DNA of 64,000 nucleotides from Thaumasiovibrio occultus (GTDB lineage Bacteria > Pseudomonadota > Gammaproteobacteria > Enterobacterales > Vibrionaceae), in assembly GCA_019703815.1 (NCBI GenBank), contig AP023053.1, forward strand, positions 1,164,995 through 1,228,994, read 5' to 3'. The notes beneath the pieces were generated by a model. It was not told the origin of the DNA. It saw only the letters and a program-made list of their open reading frames with translations, and ran no database searches. Positions 54,931-64,000 of the stretch are shown in pieces; position 1 is the first letter of the stretch, and each line of letters opens with the position of its first letter. A program made the position numbers and the translations under genes.

Positions 54931-55659
54931 TTACAACGCCAAGCCGCCATCTACCGTGATCGGTGTGTTGCGCATGCCCAGCGAGCCTTCTGATAATAAG
55001 AAAGTGATCGCCGGAACGATGTCATCTGGCGTCAAAATACGCTGCATAGGAGTGTGTTTCATCTGCTCAGACAGCGCCGCGATTTGCTCATCGCTCATGC
55101 CCGCTTTGCTTTGAATTTCAGTCAGGGTTACTCCCGGACGCACTGAGTTGATCCGCACACCTTTGGCGGCGAGCTCCACATTGAGCACCCGACCCAAGGC
55201 TTCCAACGCCGCTTTGCTGGCCGAGTAAATTCCCGCGCCTTCAAAGGCTTTTTCTATCACCACACTCGATACCAGCACCACGCTCGAAGGGTTATTCAAT
55301 AGCGGCAGCAGTGATTGCACCATGAAAGTGGGGCCAACGAAGTTAGTGTTCAGGGTTTGCGCGAGGTTTTCTGCACTGATCCCCTCAATGCGCTCAGGAA
55401 AGAACACGCCCGCGTTTAGCACCAGCCCATCCAAGACAATGTCTTGGGCTTTTAGCTGCTCGGTTAGTGCGTGAATATCTTCAATATTGGCACTGTCACA
55501 GCGAAACGTGTCGACATCTAGCGTACTTTTCACTTGTGTTAACTTGTCTTCGTTGCGACCGGTGATCAAAACGCGATGTCCCGATGCAACCAAGGCTTTC
55601 GCCGCTGCCAAACCAATCCCTGCCGTACCACCGGTAATTAACACTGCACCCTTTTTCAT
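54931..55659 (-). CDS. Short-chain dehydrogenase/reductase
   Basis: 242 residues from the ATG at 55659 (MKKGAVLITGGTAGIGLAAA), which has GGAG nine bases upstream. Cofactor loop TGGTAGIG, NAG in VLNAGVFFPE, catalytic Ser-Tyr-Lys in VSSVVIE...YSASKAAL, and a C-terminal ITVDGGL typical of FabG-like SDRs. Substrate unknown. Divergent from a LysR gene. Confidence 0.87.
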   Translation of the reverse strand: MKKGAVLITGGTAGIGLAAAKALVASGHRVLITGRNEDKLTQVKSTLDVDTFRCDSANIEDIHALTEQLKAQDIVLDGLVLNAGVFFPERIEGISAENLAQTLNTNFVGPTFMVQSLLPLLNNPSSVVLVSSVVIEKAFEGAGIYSASKAALEALGRVLNVELAAKGVRINSVRPGVTLTEIQSKAGMSDEQIAALSEQMKHTPMQRILTPDDIVPAITFLLSEGSLGMRNTPITVDGGLAL

Positions 55660-55809
55660 TCGATTATTCTCCATTTGTGCGAACTGGTTAAAAGGGTAAC
55701 GGCTAGCTTGGATAAGATTTAGTCACTAATATTGAATCTCTTTGTTTCCACTATAGAAACAATAACCCATCGGTTGGCACAACCGCCATGAGAAAGAGGT
55801 AGCAGCATT

Positions 55810-56733
55810 GTGATTGAACAGCTACATCAACAGCTTCCTAATGTCTATATCTTCAGGTTGGTTGCCGAGTTGGGCAGCTTTCAAGCCGCAGCCAATCAAT
55901 TGGGGCTGCCGCGCTCATCGGTCAGTAAAAAGATCGCGCAGCTGGAAAGTTATCTGCAACAACGCTTGCTGCAACGTAGCACTCGCCAGCTGCGGCTCAC
56001 CGAAGACGGCTTGGCACTGTTACAAACCACTGCAGGACTAGCGCAACTGATCGACAGCACTAAGTCGCTGCTAATGGCGAAACAAGCGGAGCCTGTCGGT
56101 ACGGTGTCAGTCAGCACCTCATCATTGATAGGTCAACTCTGCCTGCTACCGATGATCAACGATCTTCGCCGCGTATTGCCGCAAGTTACCCTCAATATCA
56201 AACTAGAAGACAACGTGGTGGATTTGCTCTCCAGCGGGGTCGATATCGCCATTCGCACCGGTGAGCTGCCCGATTCGTCCTTGGTCGCGAAACGCATTGC
56301 GACCAAACGCTTGGGTTGCTTTGCTAGCCCGAGCTACCTTGCACGCTGTGGCATGCCACAAGCCCCGTCTGACTTGCTTTCCCATCACTGCGTGGTGTTT
56401 AGCAATAACAAAGGCAGCATGACCAATTGGCGCTTTGAACAACGCGATGGCAGTATTCAAACTGTGGCGCTCAAACCTTCTGTCACCGTCAACAGTGGCC
56501 GGACGGTGTTAGATTTGGCAGCACAAGGGGTGGGCATTGTGAGAGTGGCGATTGATTCGGTGCAACACGAACTGGCAAACGGGCAACTGGTGCCCGTGTT
56601 GAGTGATTGGCCTTGCCCAGAGCGCTTGCCGTTGCATTTGGTGTGCTTAGGACATCACACGCGAAGCCGCGCCGTTGACGCCGTGTGGCGCTATTTAGGT
56701 GAGCATCTGGTGTTGGACGATGACGCGACTTAG
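55810..56733 (+). CDS. LysR-family regulator, likely controls the divergent SDR
   Basis: 307 residues, GTG start with GAGGT nine bases upstream. Helix-turn-helix RLVAELGSFQAAANQLGLPR followed by SSVSKKIAQLE, then a ligand domain (SSGVDIAIRTGEL). Together with the SDR it repeats the SDR/LysR arrangement seen at 34.5-36.3 kb. Confidence 0.88.
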   Translation: MIEQLHQQLPNVYIFRLVAELGSFQAAANQLGLPRSSVSKKIAQLESYLQQRLLQRSTRQLRLTEDGLALLQTTAGLAQLIDSTKSLLMAKQAEPVGTVSVSTSSLIGQLCLLPMINDLRRVLPQVTLNIKLEDNVVDLLSSGVDIAIRTGELPDSSLVAKRIATKRLGCFASPSYLARCGMPQAPSDLLSHHCVVFSNNKGSMTNWRFEQRDGSIQTVALKPSVTVNSGRTVLDLAAQGVGIVRVAIDSVQHELANGQLVPVLSDWPCPERLPLHLVCLGHHTRSRAVDAVWRYLGEHLVLDDDAT

Positions 56734-56838
56734 ACGCCGAATGAATGAGCACTCACTAAGTTAGCCGCTCATTCAATCAGCAAAAGCAGCGCCAAGAAAG
56801 CTAACGTGTGGAGTCTGTGACTCAGCAGTCAACTAGCC

Positions 56839-57252
56839 TTAGTCGCGAAACTGGCAAACTGGCGGGTTAAGCGCGGCGCTGTCAACGCTGACAACGCAAT
56901 CAATGAGGTAATTGCCACCACGGCGATAGAAGTAGTCGAGGGTAAACGTCACACTGTCGTCAGTGGCGCCGAACGCTTCGACAAAGGTGCCGGCAGAATC
57001 GGCGAAACGCAATGTCTCTTCACCGACGGTCACTTCGGTGATCGCGCGATGTTGTAAAACTTTTTCTATCGGGCGAGAAAGTATTTCGATCTCCAATACC
57101 GAATTGACTTCCATATTATGCTGGATCACGCGCACCAACTGCTCGTTGATAAGATACGTCTCGATTTTGCTCACCGACACCGGCACTGCTGCCGCTTGCA
57201 CCGAACATAGCGCCATTGCCGCCGACAATATGGTTAATCCCAGTTTTTTCAT
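56839..57252 (-). CDS. Secreted hypothetical protein
   Basis: 137 residues. Signal peptide MKKLGLTILSAAMALCSVQA. Mature part is beta-rich with two Cys near the end (YLIDCVVSVD ... PPVCQF), probably a disulphide. AAGGATG precedes the ATG. No family recognised. Confidence 0.65.
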   Translation of the reverse strand: MKKLGLTILSAAMALCSVQAAAVPVSVSKIETYLINEQLVRVIQHNMEVNSVLEIEILSRPIEKVLQHRAITEVTVGEETLRFADSAGTFVEAFGATDDSVTFTLDYFYRRGGNYLIDCVVSVDSAALNPPVCQFRD

Positions 57253-57317
57253 TTCAACATCCTTATGAAGTTCTGGTAATGATAAAGTTGCTGCTTGCCA
57301 CGATAGTGACAGGGTAA

Positions 57318-58103
57318 CTAAAAGACATTCCCCACTGGCAGTAGGTTGGTCGTAATGTGATGAGCAATCTTGCGTTGTTGTTCAAAATCAACCTGTGTCA
57401 TCGACACATGGAAGTTATACACGTAGCCGTCTTTAAAACTGATCTTGGTGTTGGGTTTGTAACTGGTGCCATCTTCGTCGGTATACGCTTCTTTCACGTA
57501 CACCGAGCGGATATCTTGAAACGAGTAATGGCGCTCACCAATACTGAATAAATCATTCACCACAAAGGTATCGTGAGTCACCCGAATATAGGAATCGAAC
57601 GCTGCAAGGGTAAACGTGACAATCGGTACGGCACACAGCACACTTAGGCGCTTCATAAAACGTGTGTAATCCATGCCGTGCTTGTAGCCTAAATAGGCGT
57701 AGTAATCATTGTAGCTGTTTTTGCCGCACACGCGTGAAACTAGCCAGCGAGACGGTAGCACCGACAAAAACATCGCCGCAAAAATCGCGGGTAAAAACCA
57801 GACGGCGGCGCTAGGCGGGAAAACAAACACGCTGTCTTCAACCCGCAGCATGAGTAAATCAGAAGTGAACTTGAGCGCCGCCCACAGCATCACCCCAATC
57901 AGGCAGGAAAACAGCATAAAACTGCTGGATGCGTACAGTTCAATTCTGGAGGCATTAGCCTCGATGTGTTGATATTTGGCTTTATCCCACGGTGCATTTT
58001 TGTCACGGCGGCTCGACCACCACACGGTGACAAACAGCATAAAAAATGGCACGCCAAAGATAATGTTCGCATGCTCCATCAGCGCTGCGCGAACTGCATC
58101 CAT
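57318..58103 (-). CDS. Membrane protein, first of two tandem paralogues
   Basis: 261 residues. N-terminal anchor, several membrane segments to ~residue 170, then a soluble C-terminal domain that may be PH-like. It shares FDSYIRVTHDTFVVND and SIGERHYSFQDIRSVYV with the next gene (FNTYVRITPDEFIFND; GFGEKSYRFDQISEVNI). Function unknown. Confidence 0.68.
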   Translation of the reverse strand: MDAVRAALMEHANIIFGVPFFMLFVTVWWSSRRDKNAPWDKAKYQHIEANASRIELYASSSFMLFSCLIGVMLWAALKFTSDLLMLRVEDSVFVFPPSAAVWFLPAIFAAMFLSVLPSRWLVSRVCGKNSYNDYYAYLGYKHGMDYTRFMKRLSVLCAVPIVTFTLAAFDSYIRVTHDTFVVNDLFSIGERHYSFQDIRSVYVKEAYTDEDGTSYKPNTKISFKDGYVYNFHVSMTQVDFEQQRKIAHHITTNLLPVGNVF

Positions 58104-58420
58104 ACCCTATCCCTCTGCTCTCGTTGCTTCCATTGCAATACTTTGCCGCGATGGCATTTCGGTTGCCGCTTACCATCACAACTGTAGCGGATTTCCTCTC
58201 AATTTTCAGCCGCCAATCAAGCCACGAAACGCCCCATTTTTCAACTGATTCGCGACAAAACTCGAAGACAGTATGAGTTTTTAGTTGAAGCAAAAGCTCA
58301 GAGTAAATCAAAGTGGGTAAGAGCCGCGTTCAGCTACTTAAGCTTTTCAAAAAAACAATAGATATAGACCGCCAATGAAAACCCGGCATGAAGATGACTT
58401 AGAGAGACAAAACACCCAAA
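58104..58420. other. 317-base gap between paralogues
   Basis: No credible gene; frames here are shadows of repeat-poor spacer. Promoter of the 57318 gene is expected at the left. Confidence 0.4.
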
Positions 58421-59212
58421 TTAACAACCATTTCTAATATTGAAATCAATAGTCGAACTGTTATCTCTGGTCATATATTCAATAATGTGCTTTTGGTATA
58501 AGAAATCAATTTTTGCAGTAGAATTGATAAATCGATATTCGTAACCATCATCAAAAACAATAACGCTTCTTGCATTTGTTCGCTTACCATTCTGGCGAAC
58601 ACAAGAGTCCCATATGTTCACTTCCGAAATTTGGTCAAATCGGTAGGATTTCTCACCAAACCCAAGAACATCATTAAAAATAAATTCGTCTGGTGTTATC
58701 CGTACATAAGTGTTAAATGACGACAGCGCTAAAAATAAAGTTGGGATTCCGTAGATGATGAAAAGTAGCCAACCAAAACGCTTGGCATTGAATCTGCTTT
58801 TACTTTCTAGACGTTCATAATCGCGATAGATGCCATCACCAAGCCGGTATATCGAGAGTATCCTAGCAGGGAGCATCGCCAAGAATACTCCCAGAAAAAT
58901 AGAAGGAACAGCCAGAAATACTATATTAGTCCGGAAAACATACACCCCTTCTAGTTCAGTGAATGCATTGAAAACAGATGAAAAAAGAGAAAGTCCCCCC
59001 CACACAACCAGAATCGAGGGAATGAAAAAAATCGCGTAGCTAGTCTCACGCACTAATTTGATTTTTTTCATTTCTCGATGAATGTTGGTAAGCGCTTCAT
59101 GATCTCTGTCATCCTGGTCAACACGACGGCGAAATGATAGGAGCCAAGCTATTATAGGTAACACAGCAAAAATCCAGGCATAATTAGACACGAACGAATC
59201 TGCTATATTCAT
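58421..59212 (-). CDS. Membrane protein, second of two tandem paralogues
   Basis: 263 residues from the ATG at 59212 (GAGGTA seven bases upstream; the GTG at 59218 is less likely). Same plan as the 57318 gene: membrane part, then a soluble domain with FNTYVRITPDEFIFND and GFGEKSYRFDQISEVN. Codon use is clearly more AT-rich than in the first copy, suggesting separate histories rather than a recent duplication. Confidence 0.68.
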   Translation of the reverse strand: MNIADSFVSNYAWIFAVLPIIAWLLSFRRRVDQDDRDHEALTNIHREMKKIKLVRETSYAIFFIPSILVVWGGLSLFSSVFNAFTELEGVYVFRTNIVFLAVPSIFLGVFLAMLPARILSIYRLGDGIYRDYERLESKSRFNAKRFGWLLFIIYGIPTLFLALSSFNTYVRITPDEFIFNDVLGFGEKSYRFDQISEVNIWDSCVRQNGKRTNARSVIVFDDGYEYRFINSTAKIDFLYQKHIIEYMTRDNSSTIDFNIRNGC

Positions 59213-59321
59213 TATCACTACCTCGCCAACAAAATCATTGTTCTAATTATCAGTGAAACACTCTGTAATTCCCAGATAAATACAAAACACGAAACGCATT
59301 ATTTTCTCCACTCAATTTCTC

Positions 59322-59534
59322 CTACTGCAGATAATGAGCTTCTGGAATATTACCGCGAAGAAAATAGTTCGCCAACTCTGTGGCCATAAAACAGGTGCCA
59401 TCTAATAAGTCTGCGCTAAAAATAAAACGAATGAATCCATCTTGCGCTGAACCTTCAAACGAAGCGGTGCCAGTACAAGGTCCAAAACAAGATATAGGGG
59501 AATTTGAAACATTGGGATGAATCAGCAAACGCAA
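59322..59534 (-). CDS. Uncertain small ORF next to tRNA-Ser
   Basis: 70 codons (MRLLIHPNVSNSPISCFGPC ...). No ribosome site is obvious. It lies directly downstream of tRNA-Ser in its orientation and may be a fragment. No family recognised. Rest of the 59213-59596 gap: only the tRNA terminator. Confidence 0.3.
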   Translation of the reverse strand: MRLLIHPNVSNSPISCFGPCTGTASFEGSAQDGFIRFIFSADLLDGTCFMATELANYFLRGNIPEAHYLQ

Positions 59535-59562
59535 AGAGCGAGCGCTGAGCGCTAAAACGAAA

Positions 59563-59590
59563 AAAGCCCCAGCATTTCTGCTGGGGCTTT
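59563..59590 (-). terminator. Terminator after tRNA-Ser
   Basis: Stem AAAGCCCCAGCA / TGCTGGGGCTTT with a short loop and T-run on the minus strand, seven bases after the tRNA CCA end. Confidence 0.9.
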
Positions 59591-59596
59591 CGAATG

Positions 59597-59687
59597 TGGC
59601 GGAGAGATAGGGATTTGAACCCTAGGTACGCTATTAACGTACGCCGGTTTTCAAGACCGGTGCTTTCAACCACTCAGCCATCTCTCC
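59597..59687 (-). tRNA. tRNA-Ser(UGA)
   Basis: Minus strand. 91 bases including encoded CCA. Acceptor GGAGAGA pairs with TCTCTCC; anticodon stem CCGGT/ACCGG encloses CTTGAAA with anticodon TGA; long variable arm CGTACG...CGTACC typical of serine tRNAs; T loop GGTTCAAATCC. Confidence 0.97.
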
Positions 59688-59858
59688 GTAAGTGCGGCGA
59701 ATAATACCGAGTGCGGTCGAGGTTGTAAATCAAAAATTCACGCAGTCCGCACCGTTTGCGCAGCTTCTCGTCAATTTGTACTCAAATCGTTCATATTTGA
59801 GGATGACGCCACCGAGTTTCCTTGCTAACGTGGATTTTTTGCACACTTTTCTAGGCTT

Positions 59859-60740
59859 ATGGCATCTCAAATTCTTGCAATCTTATTTCCGATGTTCGCC
59901 CTAGCCGGGGTCGGCTTTTTTATTGCCCTCACTTTGCGGATCGATTTCAAACCGATCAACCGCCTTAATATGGATGTGTTCGTCTCCGCACTGGTGTTTT
60001 CGTCGCTGGTCGATATGGATCTCAACGTCAACCAACTGCCTCTTATTGCGGCAGGATTAATTGCCATCTTGCTACCGGCGCTGCTTATGCTGCCCATTTG
60101 CCGTGTGTTCAAGTTCGCGTATAAAACGTGGACACCACCCCATATGTTTCGCAATAGCGGCAACCTAGCGATCCCTTTGTTCTATTACACCTTTGGCAGC
60201 TCGGCAACGGCAGCGGCCGTACTGCTGTTCGTGCTTTCCGCCATTGTTCATATTACGGTTGGCTTGGGGATGCTCAGCAAAGGCAATCCGCTGCGACTGA
60301 TGTGCTCGATGCCCGTGTTTTGGGCGGCGCTTATTGCGCTGGGGTTGAACTTGGCGGGCATTCAGGTTTGGCCGCCCGCGCTCGAAGCCGCAACGTTGCT
60401 GGGCGAACCCGCCGTTCCGGTAATGCTGGTCGCGCTTGGCGCGCAAATGGTCAATTTGAGATTTGATGGCTTAGCCATAGGCGTGGTCGCCACGTTGCAA
60501 TCTCTGCTGACGGGCGCGATTGCGTTTGGCTTGATTTGGCTGCTGATCCCGCTGTCGACTCTGCACCTACAAATGATGTTGCTCTTTGCCATGCTCCCGC
60601 CTGCCGTGATGAACTTTCTATTTGCCGAGCGGTTTAATATCGAGCCTAACAAGGTCGCGGCGATCGTCTTGTTCAGCAATTTTTTCTGCCTGTTTACCCT
60701 ACCGATCCTTTTGACCCTCGCGTTTGGGTTGTCATCTTAA
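59859..60740 (+). CDS. AEC-family (auxin efflux carrier) transporter
   Basis: 293 residues, ~10 membrane segments in two halves, with RNSGNLAIPLFYY matching the conserved Asn-Gly-Asn block of AEC/YfdV-type carriers. Probably exports or exchanges a small organic acid. The LysR gene on the other strand is convergent, so it is not obviously its regulator. Confidence 0.85.
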   Translation: MASQILAILFPMFALAGVGFFIALTLRIDFKPINRLNMDVFVSALVFSSLVDMDLNVNQLPLIAAGLIAILLPALLMLPICRVFKFAYKTWTPPHMFRNSGNLAIPLFYYTFGSSATAAAVLLFVLSAIVHITVGLGMLSKGNPLRLMCSMPVFWAALIALGLNLAGIQVWPPALEAATLLGEPAVPVMLVALGAQMVNLRFDGLAIGVVATLQSLLTGAIAFGLIWLLIPLSTLHLQMMLLFAMLPPAVMNFLFAERFNIEPNKVAAIVLFSNFFCLFTLPILLTLAFGLSS

Positions 60741-60785
60741 ACGGGACGATAAACCAGACCCGATTGGGCGCGAGAAAACCGCCGA

Positions 60786-61697
60786 TCAGTCGCGAGGCTG
60801 GCAAAGCGAGGTTAGCAGTGGCGCGAGCTTGGCGCTGTCAGCACCACGCAACATCGCGGCATAAATATCGACATTAAGCGTGTCACGTTCAGGCGATGCC
60901 AGCTCGCGATAGCACAAACCTTCACATTGAAAACGGCACATGGAGCGCGGAAGCAACGCCATTCCCTGCCCTTTCGCCACTTTCGACAGCATAACAATAG
61001 AATCTTCAGGCTCTTGCTGGCGTTGAAGCGCAAACGGCAAACGCTGAAACACAGCCTCACACTTATCAAAAAAAGCCGGATTTTCTGAGCGCGAGAACCA
61101 ATACAAGGGTAAGTCGCGCAACGCCGTGAGTGAAACTTGAGCATTCTGGCTGGCGCTGTGGTTGCTAGGCAAAGCGAGCATTAGCGGCTCTTGGTAAATC
61201 CAATGATATTGAATCGCCTCATCGCTGCGATCCGCTCGCTCCCCCACCAGCGCTAAATCTAACTCGCCCTTTTTTAAACTTTGAAGCAGGGGCACCGATG
61301 CCATTACTTGGAGCACATCTGCATTAAAATCGACATGCTCGCTAAGCGGCGCACAGAGCGCATCGATATTCTCGATATGGAGAGTTTTGGTGACCCCGAT
61401 ACGCAGGGATTGTTTCATCGGCGTGGTGAGTTGCTGCAGTGATCGCAGAAGATCTTCGGCTTGTCGCTCGAGTTGCTTTCCTTGCGCGGTTAAATGCACC
61501 TGATGGGTATTGCGATGAAACAGCAGATAACCCAGCTGCTCTTCCAGGCTGCGAATTTGGCGGGTCAACGGCGGCTGAGTCATATTCAAGGCCTCTGCCG
61601 CCTTGCGAAAGTTAAGCGCTTTTGCCACGGCTAAAAAACATTGTAGTTGCTTTACCGTAGGTAACCTTGCGGTCAGCAGATCGCGTCCATTACTCAT
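60786..61697 (-). CDS. LysR-family regulator (BenM/CatR-like)
   Basis: 303 residues from the ATG at 61697; a seven-residue longer form from 61718 is possible. Helix-turn-helix FLAVAKALNFRKAAEALNMT followed by QPPLTRQIRSLEEQLG, typical of the BenM/CatM/CynR branch. Ligand domain recognises unknown effector. Tail-to-tail with the AEC gene. Confidence 0.87.
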   Translation of the reverse strand: MSNGRDLLTARLPTVKQLQCFLAVAKALNFRKAAEALNMTQPPLTRQIRSLEEQLGYLLFHRNTHQVHLTAQGKQLERQAEDLLRSLQQLTTPMKQSLRIGVTKTLHIENIDALCAPLSEHVDFNADVLQVMASVPLLQSLKKGELDLALVGERADRSDEAIQYHWIYQEPLMLALPSNHSASQNAQVSLTALRDLPLYWFSRSENPAFFDKCEAVFQRLPFALQRQQEPEDSIVMLSKVAKGQGMALLPRSMCRFQCEGLCYRELASPERDTLNVDIYAAMLRGADSAKLAPLLTSLCQPRD

Positions 61698-61834
61698 CCC
61701 AAATCGCCTCACAGCCAAAATACCGAGAGAGATTGAAACATATTGCGCATGGATTGTTAATCATCACAGTACAGCTCTGTCATTCAAGCAGCGCAGTGCA
61801 AGCAGCGCCGGTAACGTAACATCTTGGTTGCCCG

Positions 61835-62830
61835 TTACACATTCACCCCTTTCATGCCTTCTTGAGAATAGCGTTCACCTTTTACCGAAAAGTGTTGCGG
61901 CAAGTCGGTTAACATTTGTATGTCGTCTGCCGCCAAGGAAATTGCACTCGCAGCGCTATTTTCACGCAGATAACGTAGATTTTTGGTGCCGGGGATTGGG
62001 ATCAACTGATCATACTGCGCCAACAACCACGCCAACGACAATTGCCCCAAGGTCGCGCCGTATTTTGCGGCGATGGGCTCAAGCAGCGAGAGCAACTGAC
62101 GATTGTGATTGATGCTCTCGTCACTGAATCGCTCGTTGGTTTTGCGAAAGTCGTTATCGGCAAACTCACTGTTGCTTTGCAGTTTTCCCGTTAGAAAGCC
62201 TCTTCCGAGCGGCGAGTATGCCACCAGCCCAATGCCAAGCTGTTTTAACGTTGGTAAAATGCTGCGCTCTATATCGCGCGTCCAGAGCGAATATTCGGTT
62301 TGCAGCGCCGATACGGGAAACACCGCGTGCGCTCGCGTTAAGGTCGCGGCCGACACTTCACACAATCCCACATGGGCAATCTTCCCTTCTTTCACCAAAT
62401 CGGCCAAACATGCCATGCTCTGCTCGATATCCTCGGCCACAACGCGGTGCAGATAAAATAGATCAATCTGCTCAACTTCTAAACGTGCAAGCGCGTTGTC
62501 GCATGATTGTCGAATATACGCAGGCGTATTATCGATACTGCGGGCGTAAGCTTGATCAGCCGCGCGTACAATGCCGCACTTGGTCGCCACTTTCACTTGC
62601 TGGCGTTGGGTGCTGGACAATTTCGATAAATAACGGCCAATCAAGGCTTCGTTGTGACCGCGACCGTACAGATCTGCGGTGTCGATGAAATTCACACCCA
62701 GCTCTAACAGCTGCTCTAATAGCGCCAACGACTGTTTGTCATCCGTCTCGCCGTAAAACTCGCTCAATCCCATCGCGCCATAACCAATTTCACTTACGCT
62801 TAAGCCTGTCGCTAACTCTCTTTGTTTCAT
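61835..62830 (-). CDS. Aldo/keto reductase
   Basis: 331 residues. AKR barrel with the catalytic tetrad visible: Asp and Tyr in FIDTADLYGRGHNE, Lys in KVATKCG, His in DLFYLHR. The VGLCEVSAATL and IPGTKNLRYLRENSAA (NADP) blocks are also present. Likely NADPH-dependent reduction of a carbonyl compound. Divergent head region faces the LysR gene, but 137 bases apart and in the same strand, so joint control is uncertain. Confidence 0.9.
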   Translation of the reverse strand: MKQRELATGLSVSEIGYGAMGLSEFYGETDDKQSLALLEQLLELGVNFIDTADLYGRGHNEALIGRYLSKLSSTQRQQVKVATKCGIVRAADQAYARSIDNTPAYIRQSCDNALARLEVEQIDLFYLHRVVAEDIEQSMACLADLVKEGKIAHVGLCEVSAATLTRAHAVFPVSALQTEYSLWTRDIERSILPTLKQLGIGLVAYSPLGRGFLTGKLQSNSEFADNDFRKTNERFSDESINHNRQLLSLLEPIAAKYGATLGQLSLAWLLAQYDQLIPIPGTKNLRYLRENSAASAISLAADDIQMLTDLPQHFSVKGERYSQEGMKGVNV

Positions 62831-63060
62831 GTTTTCTCTCCTTCACCCTGTAATAAGGCGCGTTCACTTGATGAGAAGAAACTAGCACCGGCGGCGAGCG
62901 CGCAGAATTGCTTTTCCGGTAATTCAAAAAAGGTATCAATAAAAGGAATGGGCAAACTCAAGTGAGTGAACGCTAACCAAGAGCAGAACACCGCGAGACA
63001 GTAAGAGTGAGCGGTGAGAGTAGTGGGGAACGAGAAAAAAATAGATTCACGCGCACAAAA

Positions 63061-63081
63061 AAGCCCTCACTTGGAGGGCTT
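63061..63081 (-). terminator. Terminator after the DUF5718-like gene
   Basis: Stem AAGCCCTC / GAGGGCTT with an ACTTG-type loop; T-run on the minus strand. 21 bases past the stop. Confidence 0.85.
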
Positions 63082-63101
63082 GGCAAACCGATAGTGCGAT
63101 G

Positions 63102-63929
63102 TTATTTCACCAACTGAATGGTGCTCGACATACCGGCTTGTTTCAGGTTGTCGGCTTCGGCAAACGTGCGAATTTGCTCTGGGGTGTACAGCGCGCTGTC
63201 ATACACCACTACCATGCTGGTGTCGCCGCGCTCTAAGAAATGCGTTTCACCGTACGGGGTGTAACGGGTAGCGCCAACCGCCATCAAGATTTGCGCAGGG
63301 TAACCGGCTTGTTTGATCAGGGCGCTAATGTTCTCTTTCGGGCCAACATCTTCTTGGTTGTTCAAACGATCCATCACCCAATCTAGCAAGGTGTCGTAGA
63401 AGTAGGTGTACTCAGAGACCGGGCTGTCTTCGCCATAGGTGTGCAGCTCATCACCACGCTTATGGAAACTTGCGATATGGAAACGGTCAATTGCTTCACC
63501 ACGCGCAAAGCGTTCAATATCGATCAGCTGGTTTGCTAACCCTTTTGAAGCATCGCCCCAGTTTTTCTTTTCACTGATCTTGTTGGCATTTGGGCGACGA
63601 ATTGAGCAGTCGTTAAACGCGCCAAATTTCACTGGGGTAAGACCCACCACTTGACCGTTGTCGTATGTCACATCACACAACATCGCCATTTCCGGCTCAA
63701 TTTGCAGGTTTTGAATTTCTGCCGGTAAACGAGTTTCATCGTGGCTCAATGGAAAGTGGCCGATAAAGGTATCGGTTTTGTTCGGGACATAAATCGGAAA
63801 TACCGCTTGCGGTACATTGATGTCGCCCTGCGCGTGTTGCGCGAAATCGGCTTCTTCACCCGCTTGTTTTAAGTGACCAGCAAAGTTACCCGCCACACCG
63901 ACAACCATTACGTTTTTAAGTTCGTTCAT
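63102..63929 (-). CDS. Conserved cytoplasmic protein, DUF5718-like
   Basis: 275 residues from the ATG at 63929 (MNELKNVMVVGVAGNFAGHL); an adjacent ATG at 63932 and a longer frame to 63950 exist. Begins with VVGVAGNFAGHL and contains RRPNANKISEKKNWGDASKG. From memory this is the DUF5718 family, possibly related to fumarylacetoacetate-hydrolase-like folds, function not known to me. Highly conserved style suggests a housekeeping-type role. Confidence 0.7.
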   Translation of the reverse strand: MNELKNVMVVGVAGNFAGHLKQAGEEADFAQHAQGDINVPQAVFPIYVPNKTDTFIGHFPLSHDETRLPAEIQNLQIEPEMAMLCDVTYDNGQVVGLTPVKFGAFNDCSIRRPNANKISEKKNWGDASKGLANQLIDIERFARGEAIDRFHIASFHKRGDELHTYGEDSPVSEYTYFYDTLLDWVMDRLNNQEDVGPKENISALIKQAGYPAQILMAVGATRYTPYGETHFLERGDTSMVVVYDSALYTPEQIRTFAEADNLKQAGMSSTIQLVK

Positions 63930-64000
63930 CATGACTGTTATCAGTTCCAAATCGTTGTATTGATGAGTTTGTTATTCGCCTTGGCTGCGAGGTTTACCGT

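Noticed and set aside
59455-59673. Minus-strand frame running through tRNA-Ser
   Set aside because: Part of it is the tRNA itself and its terminator.

Overview
The window looks like chromosome from a Vibrionaceae member, most likely a Vibrio. Reasons: a PqiABC (MCE) operon, a glycine-betaine ProVWX transporter next to an ectoine cluster that carries its own aspartokinase, several fructose-family PTS systems, small Vibrio-type proteins (DUF2986-like and DUF3283-like), a tRNA-Ser(UGA) and a high density of LysR regulators. I see no phage, insertion sequence, CRISPR array or rRNA. Species assignment is inference.

Layout. 1-7.0 kb: tail of a PAP2 phosphatase, pqiABC, a PQQ-type sugar dehydrogenase and mtgA. 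7-12.5 kb: a nucleotidyltransferase, then the betaine operon proV-proW-proX (minus strand) and small proteins. 12.5-18.2 kb: a thioesterase, a large membrane GGDEF/EAL protein, and a DMT exporter divergent from a LysR regulator. 18.4-22.2 kb: the ectoine operon with a strong sigma70-type promoter, ectB, ectC and the ectoine aspartokinase; the place where ectA belongs holds only a short, possibly decayed ORF. 22.2-25 kb: D-lactate dehydrogenase and an orphan TctC-type binding protein.

25-33.2 kb holds the most interesting system. A tight six-gene minus-strand operon encodes a DeoR regulator, an iron/zinc alcohol dehydrogenase, a class II aldolase, an NhaC-family transporter, an MtnA-like isomerase and an MtnK-like kinase. 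A second NhaC-family transporter follows under its own terminator. Together they fit uptake and phosphorylation of methylthioribose or 5-deoxyribose, isomerisation to the ribulose 1-phosphate, aldol cleavage to DHAP plus an aldehyde, and reduction of that aldehyde (a DHAP-shunt / 5-deoxypentose salvage locus). Repeats upstream of deoR look like operators.

33.2-41.4 kb: mixed single genes (SDR with divergent LysR, short SPFH-like protein, PhzF family, alpha-carbonic anhydrase, metallophosphoesterase, unknowns). 41.5-48 kb: a fructose-family PTS island with EIIA plus EIICB, an AraC regulator, a protein joining a His-less HPr-like domain to EIIA, a free EIIB and an EIIA-C-B fusion. 48.2-53.1 kb: accessory-looking region of orphan genes, a three-gene operon of unknowns, a likely dispersed repeat and gene remnants. 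53.1-64 kb: NRAMP-related transporter, SDR/LysR pair, secreted and membrane unknowns including two tandem paralogues, tRNA-Ser, AEC transporter, LysR, aldo/keto reductase and a DUF5718-like protein.
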